Positions 28,161-36,132 of a stretch of DNA of 64,000 bases are shown here, piece by piece. The DNA comes from CAVPWP01 sp050789285 (lineage in GTDB: Bacteria > Pseudomonadota > Alphaproteobacteria > Rhodobacterales > Rhodobacteraceae): assembly GCF_050789285.1 (NCBI RefSeq), contig NZ_JBOUVX010000002.1, positions 1,116,001 through 1,180,000 of the forward strand. The letters are read 5' to 3'. Position 1 is the stretch's first letter. Each line of letters opens with the position of its first letter. The notes beneath the pieces were generated by a model. That model was not told where the DNA came from. It worked only from the letters and a program-made list of their open reading frames with translations, and ran no database searches. Made by a program: the position numbers and the translations under genes.

Positions 28161-28478
28161 ATGAAGCGACCCGAGGACTGCACCGACATGGCCGACATCC
28201 GTGCCGAGATCGACCGGATCGACGAGGCGCTGGTGCGGCTGTTCGCGGAACGTGCGACCTATATCGACCGCGCGGCCGAGGTGAAGGCCACCGCGGACCT
28301 GCCCGCGCGCATCGGATCGCGTGTCGAAGAGGTGGTGCGCAACGTGCGCGGCCATGCCGAGACACACGGGCTTCCGCCCGATCTGGTGGAAAAGCTCTGG
28401 CGGCGGCTGATCGACTGGTCGATCGCGCGGGAAGAGGCCCGTCTTGGGCCGGACAGCCTGAGGAAGGACGGGGAATGA
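28161..28478 (+). CDS. Chorismate mutase, AroQ type
   Basis: This 105-residue all-helical protein matches AroQ chorismate mutase, which converts chorismate to prephenate for Phe and Tyr. The N-terminal helix has IRAEIDRIDEALVRLFAER, with the conserved Arg and Asp-Leu pattern. Residues VKA and VEEVVRNVR follow, then a C-terminal helix LVEKLWRRLIDWSI. It has no regulatory or dehydratase domain. GGAGG precedes the ATG. It is sandwiched between fhs and folD and its stop overlaps the folD ATG, which is unusual for an aromatic pathway gene. An isochorismate-pyruvate lyase (PchB-like) activity is possible for such short proteins. Confidence 0.85.
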   Translation: MKRPEDCTDMADIRAEIDRIDEALVRLFAERATYIDRAAEVKATADLPARIGSRVEEVVRNVRGHAETHGLPPDLVEKLWRRLIDWSIAREEARLGPDSLRKDGE

Positions 28479-29365
28479 CCGCACGGGTGATCGACGGCAA
28501 GGCCTTCGCGGCCACCATTCGCGGCAAGGTCGCAGGGCATGTGGCGCGGCTGAAGGCCGACCACGGCATCACGCCGGGGCTGGCCGTGGTTCTGGTGGGC
28601 GAGGATCCGGCAAGCCAGGTCTACGTCCGCAACAAGGGCAAGCAGACCGCCGAGGCGGGGATGGCGTCCTTCGAGCACAGGCTTGACGCGGGCACCTCCG
28701 AGGCCGACCTTCTGGCGCTGGTCGCGCGGCTGAACGCCGATCCGACCGTGCATGGCATCCTCGTGCAGTTGCCCTTGCCAGGGCACATGAACGCCGAACT
28801 GGTGATCAACGCGATCGACCCCGCGAAGGACGTGGACGGCTTTCACATCTCGAACGTCGGACTTCTTGGAACCGGTCAGAAGGCCATGGTGCCCTGCACG
28901 CCGCTGGGCTGCCTGATGCTGCTGCGCGACCTTCACGGCGACCTTTCGGGGATGGAGGCCGTGGTGATCGGCCGGTCCAACATCGTCGGCAAGCCGATGG
29001 CGCAGCTTCTTCTGGGCGACAGTTGCACGGTGACGATCGCCCATTCGCGCACCCGCGACCTGCCGGCCGTGGTGCGGCGGGCCGATATCGTCGTCGCCGC
29101 GGTGGGCCGGCCCGAGATGGTGACGGGCGACTGGATCCGCCCCGGCGCCACGGTGATCGACGTGGGCATCAACCGGATCGAGACTGACGGCAAGACGCGG
29201 CTTGTGGGCGATGTCGACTATGCCAGCGCGGCCAAGGTCGCGGGCGCGATCACGCCGGTTCCGGGCGGCGTGGGTCCGATGACGATCGCCTGTCTTCTGG
29301 CCAACACCGTCACCGCGGCCTGCCGCGCCAATCGGCTGCCCGAACCCGAGGGCCTGACTGCCTGA
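28475..29365 (+). CDS. folD: Bifunctional methylene-THF dehydrogenase / methenyl-THF cyclohydrolase FolD
   Basis: FolD links methylene-THF and 10-formyl-THF using NADP. The 296-residue protein has the catalytic Lys in YVRNKGKQTAEAG (near 55), the LPLPGHMN stretch, DVDGFHISNVG, the Rossmann motif VIGRSNIVGKP, and the C-terminal signature PVPGGVGPMTIA. The ATG overlaps the chorismate mutase stop (ATGA). Together with fhs it allows formate to feed one-carbon pools. Confidence 0.96.
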   Translation: MTARVIDGKAFAATIRGKVAGHVARLKADHGITPGLAVVLVGEDPASQVYVRNKGKQTAEAGMASFEHRLDAGTSEADLLALVARLNADPTVHGILVQLPLPGHMNAELVINAIDPAKDVDGFHISNVGLLGTGQKAMVPCTPLGCLMLLRDLHGDLSGMEAVVIGRSNIVGKPMAQLLLGDSCTVTIAHSRTRDLPAVVRRADIVVAAVGRPEMVTGDWIRPGATVIDVGINRIETDGKTRLVGDVDYASAAKVAGAITPVPGGVGPMTIACLLANTVTAACRANRLPEPEGLTA

Positions 29366-29426
29366 GCCTTGACCCCGCCGCCTGGCACGCTTCTTCTTGG
29401 GAAAGCCACGCAACGGGAGGGGCCCC

Positions 29427-30077
29427 ATGGCCAAACGCCGCAGCTACGCCGGACGCGCCATCGAGATCAGCTTCGACATGGAGCGCTGCATCCATGCACG
29501 GAACTGCTTCCTGAAACTTCCACAGGTCTTCGATCCTGCCCGAAAGCCCTGGGTCGATCCCGATGCCGCCCCGGCGGAAGAGATCGCGGCGATGATCCGC
29601 ACCTGCCCGTCCGGGGCGCTGGCGTTCCGCCGCCTCGACGGCGGGCGCGACGAGACCCCGCCGGTCCTCAACCGCGTCGCCGTGCTTGAAAACGGGCCGC
29701 TGGCCTTCGCCGGCGACCTTCGGGTCGACGGCGAGGCGATGACCCGCGCCACGATCTGTCGCTGCGGGGCGTCGGGATCCAAGCCTTTCTGCGATTACGC
29801 CCATGTCGCCGCCGGCTTTGCCGCAACGGGCGAGCCGCCCGCGAAGGACGGCGACGCCGGGACGGACGACCGCGGCGGCGTGCTTGAGATCACGCCGCTC
29901 GAGAACGGGCCGTTGCAGGTGAAGGGCGCGGTCGAGGTCACTTCGGGCACCGGACACCGGCTGAACGTGACGAAGACAGTCTATTTCTGCCGCTGCGGAA
30001 ACTCGGCCAACAAGCCCTACTGCGACGGCAGCCACAAGCGCGTCGGCTTCACGGCGGCGGGGCCGAAGGCGGGCTAG
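29427..30077 (+). CDS. Iron-sulfur protein: 4Fe-4S mono-cluster domain plus two CDGSH domains
   Basis: This 216-residue protein has three parts. Residues about 10-70 form a divergent mono-cluster ferredoxin domain (Fer4_19 type) with cysteines in MERCIHARNCF and IRTCPSGAL. Near 110-130 is a first CDGSH motif with C-x-C and CDYAH, where the usual Gly-Ser is changed to Tyr-Ala. Near 190-205 is a canonical CRCGNSANKPYCDGSH. The ligand set Cys3-His is intact in both CDGSH units. It probably carries electrons, with redox partners unknown. GGGAGGGG before the ATG gives a strong ribosome site. Confidence 0.88.
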   Translation: MAKRRSYAGRAIEISFDMERCIHARNCFLKLPQVFDPARKPWVDPDAAPAEEIAAMIRTCPSGALAFRRLDGGRDETPPVLNRVAVLENGPLAFAGDLRVDGEAMTRATICRCGASGSKPFCDYAHVAAGFAATGEPPAKDGDAGTDDRGGVLEITPLENGPLQVKGAVEVTSGTGHRLNVTKTVYFCRCGNSANKPYCDGSHKRVGFTAAGPKAG

Positions 30078-30125
30078 ATCCCGGCCGGCACCATCGCGCC
30101 CAGCCTCAAGGCCACGTCGCGACGG

Positions 30126-30803
30126 TCATCCGGCGGTCTCGGCACGGGGCAGGGGCAATGCCGTGACCCTCGGTCCGGTAAGAAGCGCCTTCGCGCCCGG
30201 GCCGAAGAGGCGCGACAGGACCGGGTCGGTCCAGCCAAGCCCGCCGGTATAGGTGCCGTAGGCCGGCAGCATCACCCGGTGCGCGTCAATCAGAAAGCAG
30301 GGGCGCGCGATCATCCGGCCCTTCACCACGACACGGGCCTTCGGGTGGTAGTGCCCCGAGATTTCCCCGGTGCCGCTGGGCCGCGCGGAATGACGAAAGG
30401 TCAGGGGGCCGGCGCGCAGCTCGGCCCTGTGGGTGCCGCCCAGATCGACCGGCCCCGGATCGTGGTTGCCTTCGATCCAGACCCATGTCCGCCCCGCCTG
30501 CAGCCGGGCGATCCACAGGCGCTCGTCCTCGTCGAGGCCCTGCACCGAAAGAAGATCGTCGAAGCTGTCGCCCAGGCAGATCACGGTTCGCGCCCCGGTC
30601 GCGGCGATGTCGGCATCAAGGCGCGACAGCGTCTCGCGCGTCTCGTAGGGCGGCAGCATCGTGCCGCCGCGCCGGGCGACGCGGTCGGACTTGCCCAGAT
30701 GCAGGTCGGACACGCAAAGAAGCCGCTCATCGCGCCACCAGAGCGCGCCCGAGGGCAGCGCGGAAAGCGTGGTGCCGGCAAAGGGGAAGTCGTGGGCGTT
30801 CAT
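30126..30803 (-). CDS. pdeM: Ligase-associated DNA damage response endonuclease PdeM
   Basis: This 225-residue metallophosphoesterase matches PdeM, which belongs to a set found with an ATP-dependent ligase, a DEXH helicase and an exonuclease in bacterial DNA repair. Its metal ligands lie in SDLHLGK, GDSFDD, GNHD and GHYHP. The ATG at 30803 (MNAHDFPFAG) matches the usual family N-terminus. A GTG at 30845 would overlap the helicase stop but adds an atypical extension. It lies 38 bases downstream of the helicase gene, in one operon. Confidence 0.9.
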   Translation of the reverse strand: MNAHDFPFAGTTLSALPSGALWWRDERLLCVSDLHLGKSDRVARRGGTMLPPYETRETLSRLDADIAATGARTVICLGDSFDDLLSVQGLDEDERLWIARLQAGRTWVWIEGNHDPGPVDLGGTHRAELRAGPLTFRHSARPSGTGEISGHYHPKARVVVKGRMIARPCFLIDAHRVMLPAYGTYTGGLGWTDPVLSRLFGPGAKALLTGPRVTALPLPRAETAG

Positions 30804-30841
30804 GCTTCGTTCGTGCCGCAGCGGCGCGCCTTTGTCCAGCC

Positions 30842-33280
30842 TCACCACGGCACGCGCCAGCCGGGTTTCGCGGGTTCGGCGATGCCCGCGATCTCAAGAA
30901 CGCGCTCGGCCTCTTCGGCCAGCAACCGTTCGTTGGCCAAGCCCTGGATCGGCACCCGGCCGGGTTCCAGGAACAAGGGCGCGGCCAGCGGCGTCACGCG
31001 GGGCAGGGTGACGTGGTCGATTCGGCCGCGCGTGCGGGCCAGCATCTCTTCGATGCGGCCGAAGTCGACAAGGCCCTTCAGCGCCTCCTCCCGGGTGATC
31101 TGAAGCATCAGGTGGCCGGGGTCGTATTTCAGAAGCGTGTCATAAAGGATGTCCGAGGAGAACGTCGCCTGCCGACCCGACTTCCGGGCCTGCGGCAGGT
31201 TGCGCTCGAGCAGCATCGCGATCGTGGCCGAAGCACGGAAGGTACGCTTCATGACGGCGTTTCCGGACAACCAGGTCTCGAAGGCGGTGCGCAGGTTCCC
31301 GGCCTCGAAAAGCGGCGCGGGATCCGTCAGACGGTCAAGGCCCCAGATCAGCACGGCATAGTCGGTTGACACGAACCCCATCGGCGCCAGCCCCATCTCC
31401 TCCATCCGCGCGGTCAGCAGAAGTCCAAGCGTCTGCATCGCGTTGCGTCCGGCGAAGCCATAGACCACGGTCTGTTCGCGCCCGTCATGGGGGAAGCTCT
31501 CGATCAGCAGCCGGTCGGCGCGCGGCAGCCGCGACACCTCGCGCTGAAGCCGCAGCCAGTCGCGGGTGTGGGAAGGCAGCGCCGGCCAGTCGTCCTGATC
31601 GAACATTCGCAGGATGCGCGCCGAAAGCTGCGTGGAGGTCGCGAACTTCGTGCCCATGAAGGTCGCGATCTTGGGTGGTTTGTCGGCGCGGCGGGTGACT
31701 TCCACGGTCATCTCGCGCAGCCCCTCGTAGCGCACGACCTCGCCGCCGATCAGGAAGGTGTCGCCCGGGGTCAGGGTGGCGGCGAATCCTTCCTCGATCT
31801 CGCCCAAGGGCTTGCCGCCCATGCGGTTCTTCAGCCGCACCTTCAGCGTATCGGTGTCCTGGATCGTGCCCGCGTTCATCCGGATCCGGGCGGCCGCGCG
31901 GGGGTCGCGCAACTGCCAGAGGCCATCGGGGCGGCGTTGAAGGCGCTGCCAGCGGTCATAGGCCCGAAGCGCGTAGCCGCCCGTCGCGACCATGTCGAGA
32001 CAGGCGTCGAAGTCGTCCCGCGACAGACCGGCATAGGCGCCCGTGGTCAGGACCTCGGCAAAAAGCGCGTCGGCGTCGACCGGGCCGGCGCAGGCGCATA
32101 GCAGGATGTGCTGGCACAGCACATCGCGGGGGCCCGGCCCGCGCGGCTCGCCATCAAGGTCATGGGCGCGCACGGCCTCGAGGGCGGCCACGCATTCGAC
32201 GATCTCGAAGCGGTTTGCCGGAACCAGAAGCGCCTTCGAGGGCGCGTTGTAGCGGTGGTTCGCCCGGCCGATCCGCTGGACCAGGCGCTTGACGTTCTTC
32301 GGCGCGCCGACCTGGATCACGAGGTCGACATCGCCCCAGTCGATCCCAAGGTCCAGCGATCCGGTGCAGACGATGGCACGCAGCTGCCCCGCCACCATCG
32401 CGGCCTCGACCCTCTCGCGCTGCTCGCGCGAGAGCGAGCCGTGGTGGATGCCGATCGGCAGGCTATCGTCGTTCTGCAGCCACAGCCGGTGGAAGAACAG
32501 TTCCGCCTGTGCCCGCGTGTTGTGGAAGATCAGCGTGGTGCGGTGCCGCTTGACCTCGCGCAGGACAGCCGGGATGGCGTAGGCTGCGCCGCCGCCCGAC
32601 CAGGGTGGGGCGGCATCGGCGTGCAGCATCGCGATGTCGGGCTCGGGGCCAGGATCGGCCAGCAGGATGTCGCAAGGATCGGGGTGTCGCGCCAGAAGCC
32701 GGGCGATGGCGGCGGGGTCCTCGACAGTGGCCGACAGGCCCACGCGGCGCAGCCCGGGGCGCAGCGCCTGAAGCCGGCTCAGCGCCAGCATCAGCTGATC
32801 GCCGCGCTTCGATTCCGCCAGCGCATGGATCTCGTCGACGATCACCCGCGACAGCCCGGCGAAGATGCGCGGCGCATCCTCGTAGCTGATCAGAAGCGCC
32901 AGGCTTTCCGGCGTGGTCAGCAGGATCTGCGGCGGATCGGCGCGCTGGCGGCGCTTCTGCGTCTGGCTTGTGTCGCCGGTACGGTCCTCGATGCGGATCG
33001 GCAGTCCCATCTCGGTGACGGGCGTCAGGAGATTGCGACGGATATCCGCCGCAAGGGCCTTGAGGGGCGAAACGTAAAGCGTGTGGAGCCCGTCGTGCCC
33101 GCCCCCGGCCAGTTCCGCCAGCGTCGGCAGGAACCCCGCAAGCGTCTTGCCCCCGCCGGTCGGTGCGATCAGCATGAGAGACGGATCAGCCACGCGGTCC
33201 AGCATGGCCTGCTGGTGCGGGTGGATCGTCCAGCCGCGTTGCGCGAACCAGTCCTGGAAGGTAGGGGGCAGGTCCATCAT
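30842..33280 (-). CDS. Ligase-associated DNA damage response DEXH-box helicase (Lhr family)
   Basis: This 812-residue superfamily 2 helicase has Walker A APTGGGKT (near 33-40), the DEIH box in VDEIHALAESKRGDQL, SAT motif GLSATVEDP, and later motifs RAIVCTGSLDLGIDWG and VQRIGRANHR. A long C-terminal winged-helix and DUF-type domain of Lhr proteins follows. Its length and pairing with pdeM identify the ligase-associated type and not the longer classical Lhr. The start is the ATG at 33280 (or the next codon); upstream in-frame sequence shows poor coding character. The ligase and exonuclease partners are not in this window. Confidence 0.92.
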   Translation of the reverse strand: MMDLPPTFQDWFAQRGWTIHPHQQAMLDRVADPSLMLIAPTGGGKTLAGFLPTLAELAGGGHDGLHTLYVSPLKALAADIRRNLLTPVTEMGLPIRIEDRTGDTSQTQKRRQRADPPQILLTTPESLALLISYEDAPRIFAGLSRVIVDEIHALAESKRGDQLMLALSRLQALRPGLRRVGLSATVEDPAAIARLLARHPDPCDILLADPGPEPDIAMLHADAAPPWSGGGAAYAIPAVLREVKRHRTTLIFHNTRAQAELFFHRLWLQNDDSLPIGIHHGSLSREQRERVEAAMVAGQLRAIVCTGSLDLGIDWGDVDLVIQVGAPKNVKRLVQRIGRANHRYNAPSKALLVPANRFEIVECVAALEAVRAHDLDGEPRGPGPRDVLCQHILLCACAGPVDADALFAEVLTTGAYAGLSRDDFDACLDMVATGGYALRAYDRWQRLQRRPDGLWQLRDPRAAARIRMNAGTIQDTDTLKVRLKNRMGGKPLGEIEEGFAATLTPGDTFLIGGEVVRYEGLREMTVEVTRRADKPPKIATFMGTKFATSTQLSARILRMFDQDDWPALPSHTRDWLRLQREVSRLPRADRLLIESFPHDGREQTVVYGFAGRNAMQTLGLLLTARMEEMGLAPMGFVSTDYAVLIWGLDRLTDPAPLFEAGNLRTAFETWLSGNAVMKRTFRASATIAMLLERNLPQARKSGRQATFSSDILYDTLLKYDPGHLMLQITREEALKGLVDFGRIEEMLARTRGRIDHVTLPRVTPLAAPLFLEPGRVPIQGLANERLLAEEAERVLEIAGIAEPAKPGWRVPW

Positions 33281-33376
33281 GCCGCACAGAGCTAGTCCGT
33301 CGCGCGGCCGCGCGCCAGCCTGCGCGCAGGGTTGCGCTGCCGCGCCTCCCATTTTTCCGTGCGTCGGCTTGCCGCG

Positions 33377-33423
33377 TCTTCTCTTTCCAAATACTCCCGC
33401 CGGAGGCGCCGGCCGCAGGCCGG
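33377..33423 (-). repeat. Copy of dispersed AAGAAGA intergenic repeat (copy A)
   Basis: Read on the minus strand, a CCGGCC-TGC-GGCCGG hairpin is followed by GGCGGGAGTATTTGG and AAAGAGAAGA. Four more copies with the same layout occur in this window. Confidence 0.6.
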
Positions 33424-33479
33424 TTGCGAGGACCGCAAGGGCGCGGCCTGTGCCCGACGGTCCCGAAGTCTGGATAATC

Positions 33480-33532
33480 TTGTTGCGCATTTGGGAAATA
33501 TTGTTGCGCGCACGCCCCGTCTTGCCTAAGTT
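33480..33532 (+). promoter_or_regulatory. Promoter of the Lrp-type regulator with two TTGTTGCGC repeats
   Basis: The 9-base word TTGTTGCGC occurs at 33480-33488 and 33501-33509, starts 21 bases apart (two helical turns). The second copy covers a candidate -35 (TTGCGC), with TAAGTT 17 bases further as -10, about 30 bases before the ATG. This fits autoregulation by the adjacent Lrp/AsnC protein, but no binding is shown. Confidence 0.4.
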
Positions 33533-33559
33533 TGCGAAAAATCCTCAGGGGGACCGCGC

Positions 33560-34060
33560 ATGCCCGGCCACAAGCTGGACCCGATCGACCGAAAGATTCT
33601 TGCCGAGCTTCAGTCCGATGGCCGGATGACCAACGTCGAGCTTGCGCGACGGGTCGGCATCTCGGCACCGCCTTGTCTGCGGCGGGTGCGCACGCTCGAA
33701 GAGGCCGGCTATATCCGCGGCTACCACGCCGACGTCGATCCCCGCGCGCTGGGCTTCGAGGTGCAGGTCTTCGCGATGGTCGGGCTCGTCAGCCAAGCCG
33801 AAGCCGACCTGTCCGCGTTCGAGGCGCGCTGCCGGGCCTGGTCGCTCGTGCGCGAATGTCACATGCTGAACGGCGAGGTCGATTTCATCCTGAAATGCGT
33901 GGCCCCGACCTTGTCGGCCTTCCAGACCTTCCTGACCGAAGAACTGACGGCGGCCGACAACGTCGCCAGCGTCAAGACCTCGCTCGTGATCCGTGGCGCC
34001 AAGGACGAGCCGGGCGTGCCCTTCGACGTGCTCGAAGAGCGCATCGCCCGAACGGCCTAG
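33560..34060 (+). CDS. Lrp/AsnC family transcriptional regulator
   Basis: This 166-residue regulator has an N-terminal helix-turn-helix (about 5-60: LDPIDRKILAELQSDGRMT, VELARRVGISAPPCLRRV) and a C-terminal RAM (AsnC) effector domain (about 70-150). It should form dimers or octamers and sense an amino acid, but the ligand cannot be read. The ribosome site CAGGGGG lies 9 bases before the ATG. Its stop is only 3 bases from the convergent Hint gene. The divergent neighbour is the DEXH helicase, which may be a target. Confidence 0.92.
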   Translation: MPGHKLDPIDRKILAELQSDGRMTNVELARRVGISAPPCLRRVRTLEEAGYIRGYHADVDPRALGFEVQVFAMVGLVSQAEADLSAFEARCRAWSLVRECHMLNGEVDFILKCVAPTLSAFQTFLTEELTAADNVASVKTSLVIRGAKDEPGVPFDVLEERIARTA

Positions 34061-34063
34061 ACC

Positions 34064-34858
34064 TCAGGGCAGGTCGTCGGCCTCGGCGAGGCGCGGCCAG
34101 AGGGTCCGCCCGAAGCCCATCGCCCGGTCGAGGTGCGGAAAAAGCGTCAGGAAGACCGCGCGCATCTCGGCGCTAAGGCTCAGGGCATGGTCGGGGGCCG
34201 GGTGATAGGTCTCGACCTCGACGCCGCCGGCAAGGATCGTGGCATGGCCTTCGGCCAGCAGATGATAGACGCGCACCGGCTGCACCGGCGAAACCGCGAT
34301 CACCGCGTCGCCGTCCACATCGGCGTCAAGGCGCTGGAGGGCCGCCTCGCAGCCGCACCGGGCCCGCACCTCTGCGCCGCGAACCAGGCGGCGCGCGGCC
34401 GGGCCGAAAAGCAGATCGCGCGCCGGTCGGCCGGGACCGAAACTGTCGGCCGTCACGCGCGTCAGGCGCGGGGGCTCGCCGCTGGCACTGGGGGCGCCCG
34501 GCACCAACGTGATCGCCCCTTTCCACAGAAGCCGCGTTTCGGCCCCGTTGCCGCAGATCAGCGTCATGCCTGGCAGAAGGTCCTCGACTGCGATCTCGCC
34601 CTCGGTGGTCAGAAACGGCACGCCATGCGCGAACGCCGAGAAAGCCTCTTCAAAGGCGGGAAGCGCCGCGGCGATCTCGATCCGGCTTTTCGTGTCCCCC
34701 TCGGGTGTCAGCCAGTCGATCTCGTACCGGCGGGCAAGCGGCAGGCTGCGCGGCGTGCGGCGGACGACCTCGCCGGCCTGCCAGATATCGCTGGGGGCGG
34801 CAGGTTGCCGGCTGGCTTCGCCAAGGCGAAGCCCGGACTCGGGGCGGCTATAACTCAT
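34064..34858 (-). CDS. Hint-domain protein without the catalytic cysteine
   Basis: This 264-residue protein carries a Hint (Hedgehog/intein) fold of the Hint_2 type common in Rhodobacteraceae. The start of the domain, at about residues 73-95 (FAHGVPFLTTEGEIAVEDL then PGM), aligns with the usual CFxxGTLIxTxxG block but has Ala in place of the first Cys. The end block has YHLLAEGHATILAGGVEVE, with the conserved His region. It has no signal peptide. The ATG at 34858 has a GAGGA site before it. Without the nucleophile it probably does not self-process. Function is unknown. Confidence 0.8.
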   Translation of the reverse strand: MSYSRPESGLRLGEASRQPAAPSDIWQAGEVVRRTPRSLPLARRYEIDWLTPEGDTKSRIEIAAALPAFEEAFSAFAHGVPFLTTEGEIAVEDLLPGMTLICGNGAETRLLWKGAITLVPGAPSASGEPPRLTRVTADSFGPGRPARDLLFGPAARRLVRGAEVRARCGCEAALQRLDADVDGDAVIAVSPVQPVRVYHLLAEGHATILAGGVEVETYHPAPDHALSLSAEMRAVFLTLFPHLDRAMGFGRTLWPRLAEADDLP

Positions 34859-35081
34859 GCGATCAGTCCTCACGGTCTGGTCACATCTGCACCGGCCCCC
34901 ACCGAAAACTGCAGAGAGACGAGTGGACTGTCGCACGTCGCCAATGAGGCTGTCAAAGAATGCCTTGGATTGATCGAAGCGGTCAGAGCAATCCGGGACG
35001 CTCCCTCCGGTTTGTTTCCGGGCTGGTGCCGATGGCCCCTTTTGCGCCACATTGGCGCGAATCGGGGGTCGATGAACAGGC

Positions 35082-35104
35082 CAGCGCTTAGGTCAGCGCT
35101 TAGG
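35082..35104. repeat. Tandem duplication of CAGCGCTTAGG
   Basis: Two perfect 11-base copies lie 12 bases apart. Read on the minus strand each contains TAA, in the same frame, so the small gene that ends here has two in-frame stops. Confidence 0.7.
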
Positions 35105-35249
35105 CCGGCGCGCCTTCGGCCCCGCCGTCGTTGCACGACGGGTCGGTGTCCGCCGGTCGGCTCCGGTCCCCACGTGCCCAGGGCAAGCGCACGGTTTCTC
35201 GAAGGGCGGCTTCTTCCAGCGCCGCGAGCCAGCGTTTCTTCATCGCCAT
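35100..35249 (-). CDS. Small basic protein, 49 residues, LPWARG motif
   Basis: The predicted protein begins MAMKKRWLAALEEAALRETV, continues with LPWARGDRSRP, and ends Ala-rich. A GGAG site lies 8 bases before the ATG at 35249; the next ATG at 35243 is an alternative. Short proteins with a KKRWL start and an LPWxRG motif are, from memory, widespread in Rhodobacteraceae and have no known function. It lies upstream of the Hint gene on the same strand with a 241-base gap, which holds a TTGACA hexamer (minus strand, 34951-34956) but no other gene that I can see. Confidence 0.6.
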   Translation of the reverse strand: MAMKKRWLAALEEAALRETVRLPWARGDRSRPADTDPSCNDGGAEGAPA

Positions 35250-35373
35250 GTCACTGCTCCATATCTGACGGCTTGTTGCCGGATCGGGAACAGTGTGTCG
35301 GCCGATTGTGGCGCAATACAGGCAGGCAGGCGGTGATTTCCCGCCCCGTTGGCGCTCCGTCACGCGTCGCCGG

Positions 35374-36132
35374 TCACAGCCGGATGACCGAAATCAGACG
35401 CCCGTAGTCCGCTTCCCGGGCATGAACGCTGCGGCGGTAGGAATAGAACCGCGCGGGATCGGAATAGGTGCAATGACGGGTCCAGCTTGCCTGACCCACG
35501 CCGCCTTGCCGCAGGCGGTGCAGACCGTAGCCCGGAAGGTCGAACAGCATCCGGTCGCCATCCCCATGGGTGAAGAAGCTGGTGCTGTCGGGATCGTCGT
35601 CGCGGAACCGCTCGAAGAACTCGGGGCCGACCTCGTAGCAGCGCTGGCTGATCGTCGGGCCGATCACTGCCGCCGTCCTTCCGCGCCGCGCGCCAAGCGT
35701 TTCCATCGCATCGAGCGTCGCCTCGAGCACACCGTCAAGGGCGCCCTTCCAGCCGGCGTGCGCAGCGCCGATCACGCCGGCCTCGCGGTCTGCGAAGAGC
35801 ACCGGCTGGCAATCGGCGGCAAGCACGGCCAGCGCGAGACCCGGGGTGGCAGTGACCATGGCGTCGGCCTGTGGGGCTGGCCCCTCACAAGGCGCGTCAA
35901 GCGTCACGGCGCGCGCGGAGTGGATCTGAAAGACGGTCTGCAGATTGGAAGGCGTAACGCCCATCGCCTCGGCCACTCGGATCCGGTTGATCGCCACCAT
36001 CTCGGACTGGTCGGTCGATCCGAAGCCGCAGTTGAGCCCCTCGAATATCCCCGAGGACGCGCCGCCGCGGCGGGTGAAGAAGCCGTGGCGGATTCCGCGC
36101 AGATCGTCGCTGGTGAGGATCTCAAGCGTCAT
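35374..36132 (-). CDS. pgeF: Peptidoglycan editing factor / multicopper polyphenol oxidase PgeF (YfiH)
   Basis: This 252-residue YfiH/DUF152 protein carries the family metal and active-site residues His71 (FQIHS), Cys108 (AADCQPV) and His125 (GAAHAGWKG). The family was first described as laccase-like; in E. coli it removes L-Ser-containing errors from peptidoglycan precursors, and mammalian relatives are purine nucleoside enzymes. The ATG overlaps the upstream methyltransferase stop (ATGA). It is the last gene of the lgt unit. Confidence 0.93.
   Translation of the reverse strand: MTLEILTSDDLRGIRHGFFTRRGGASSGIFEGLNCGFGSTDQSEMVAINRIRVAEAMGVTPSNLQTVFQIHSARAVTLDAPCEGPAPQADAMVTATPGLALAVLAADCQPVLFADREAGVIGAAHAGWKGALDGVLEATLDAMETLGARRGRTAAVIGPTISQRCYEVGPEFFERFRDDDPDSTSFFTHGDGDRMLFDLPGYGLHRLRQGGVGQASWTRHCTYSDPARFYSYRRSVHAREADYGRLISVIRL

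Noticed and set aside
29385..29410. CTTCTTCTTGGG before the CDGSH gene as a sixth copy of the intergenic repeat
   Set aside because: Only the AAGAAGAAG end is present; the hairpin and the TATTT core are missing.
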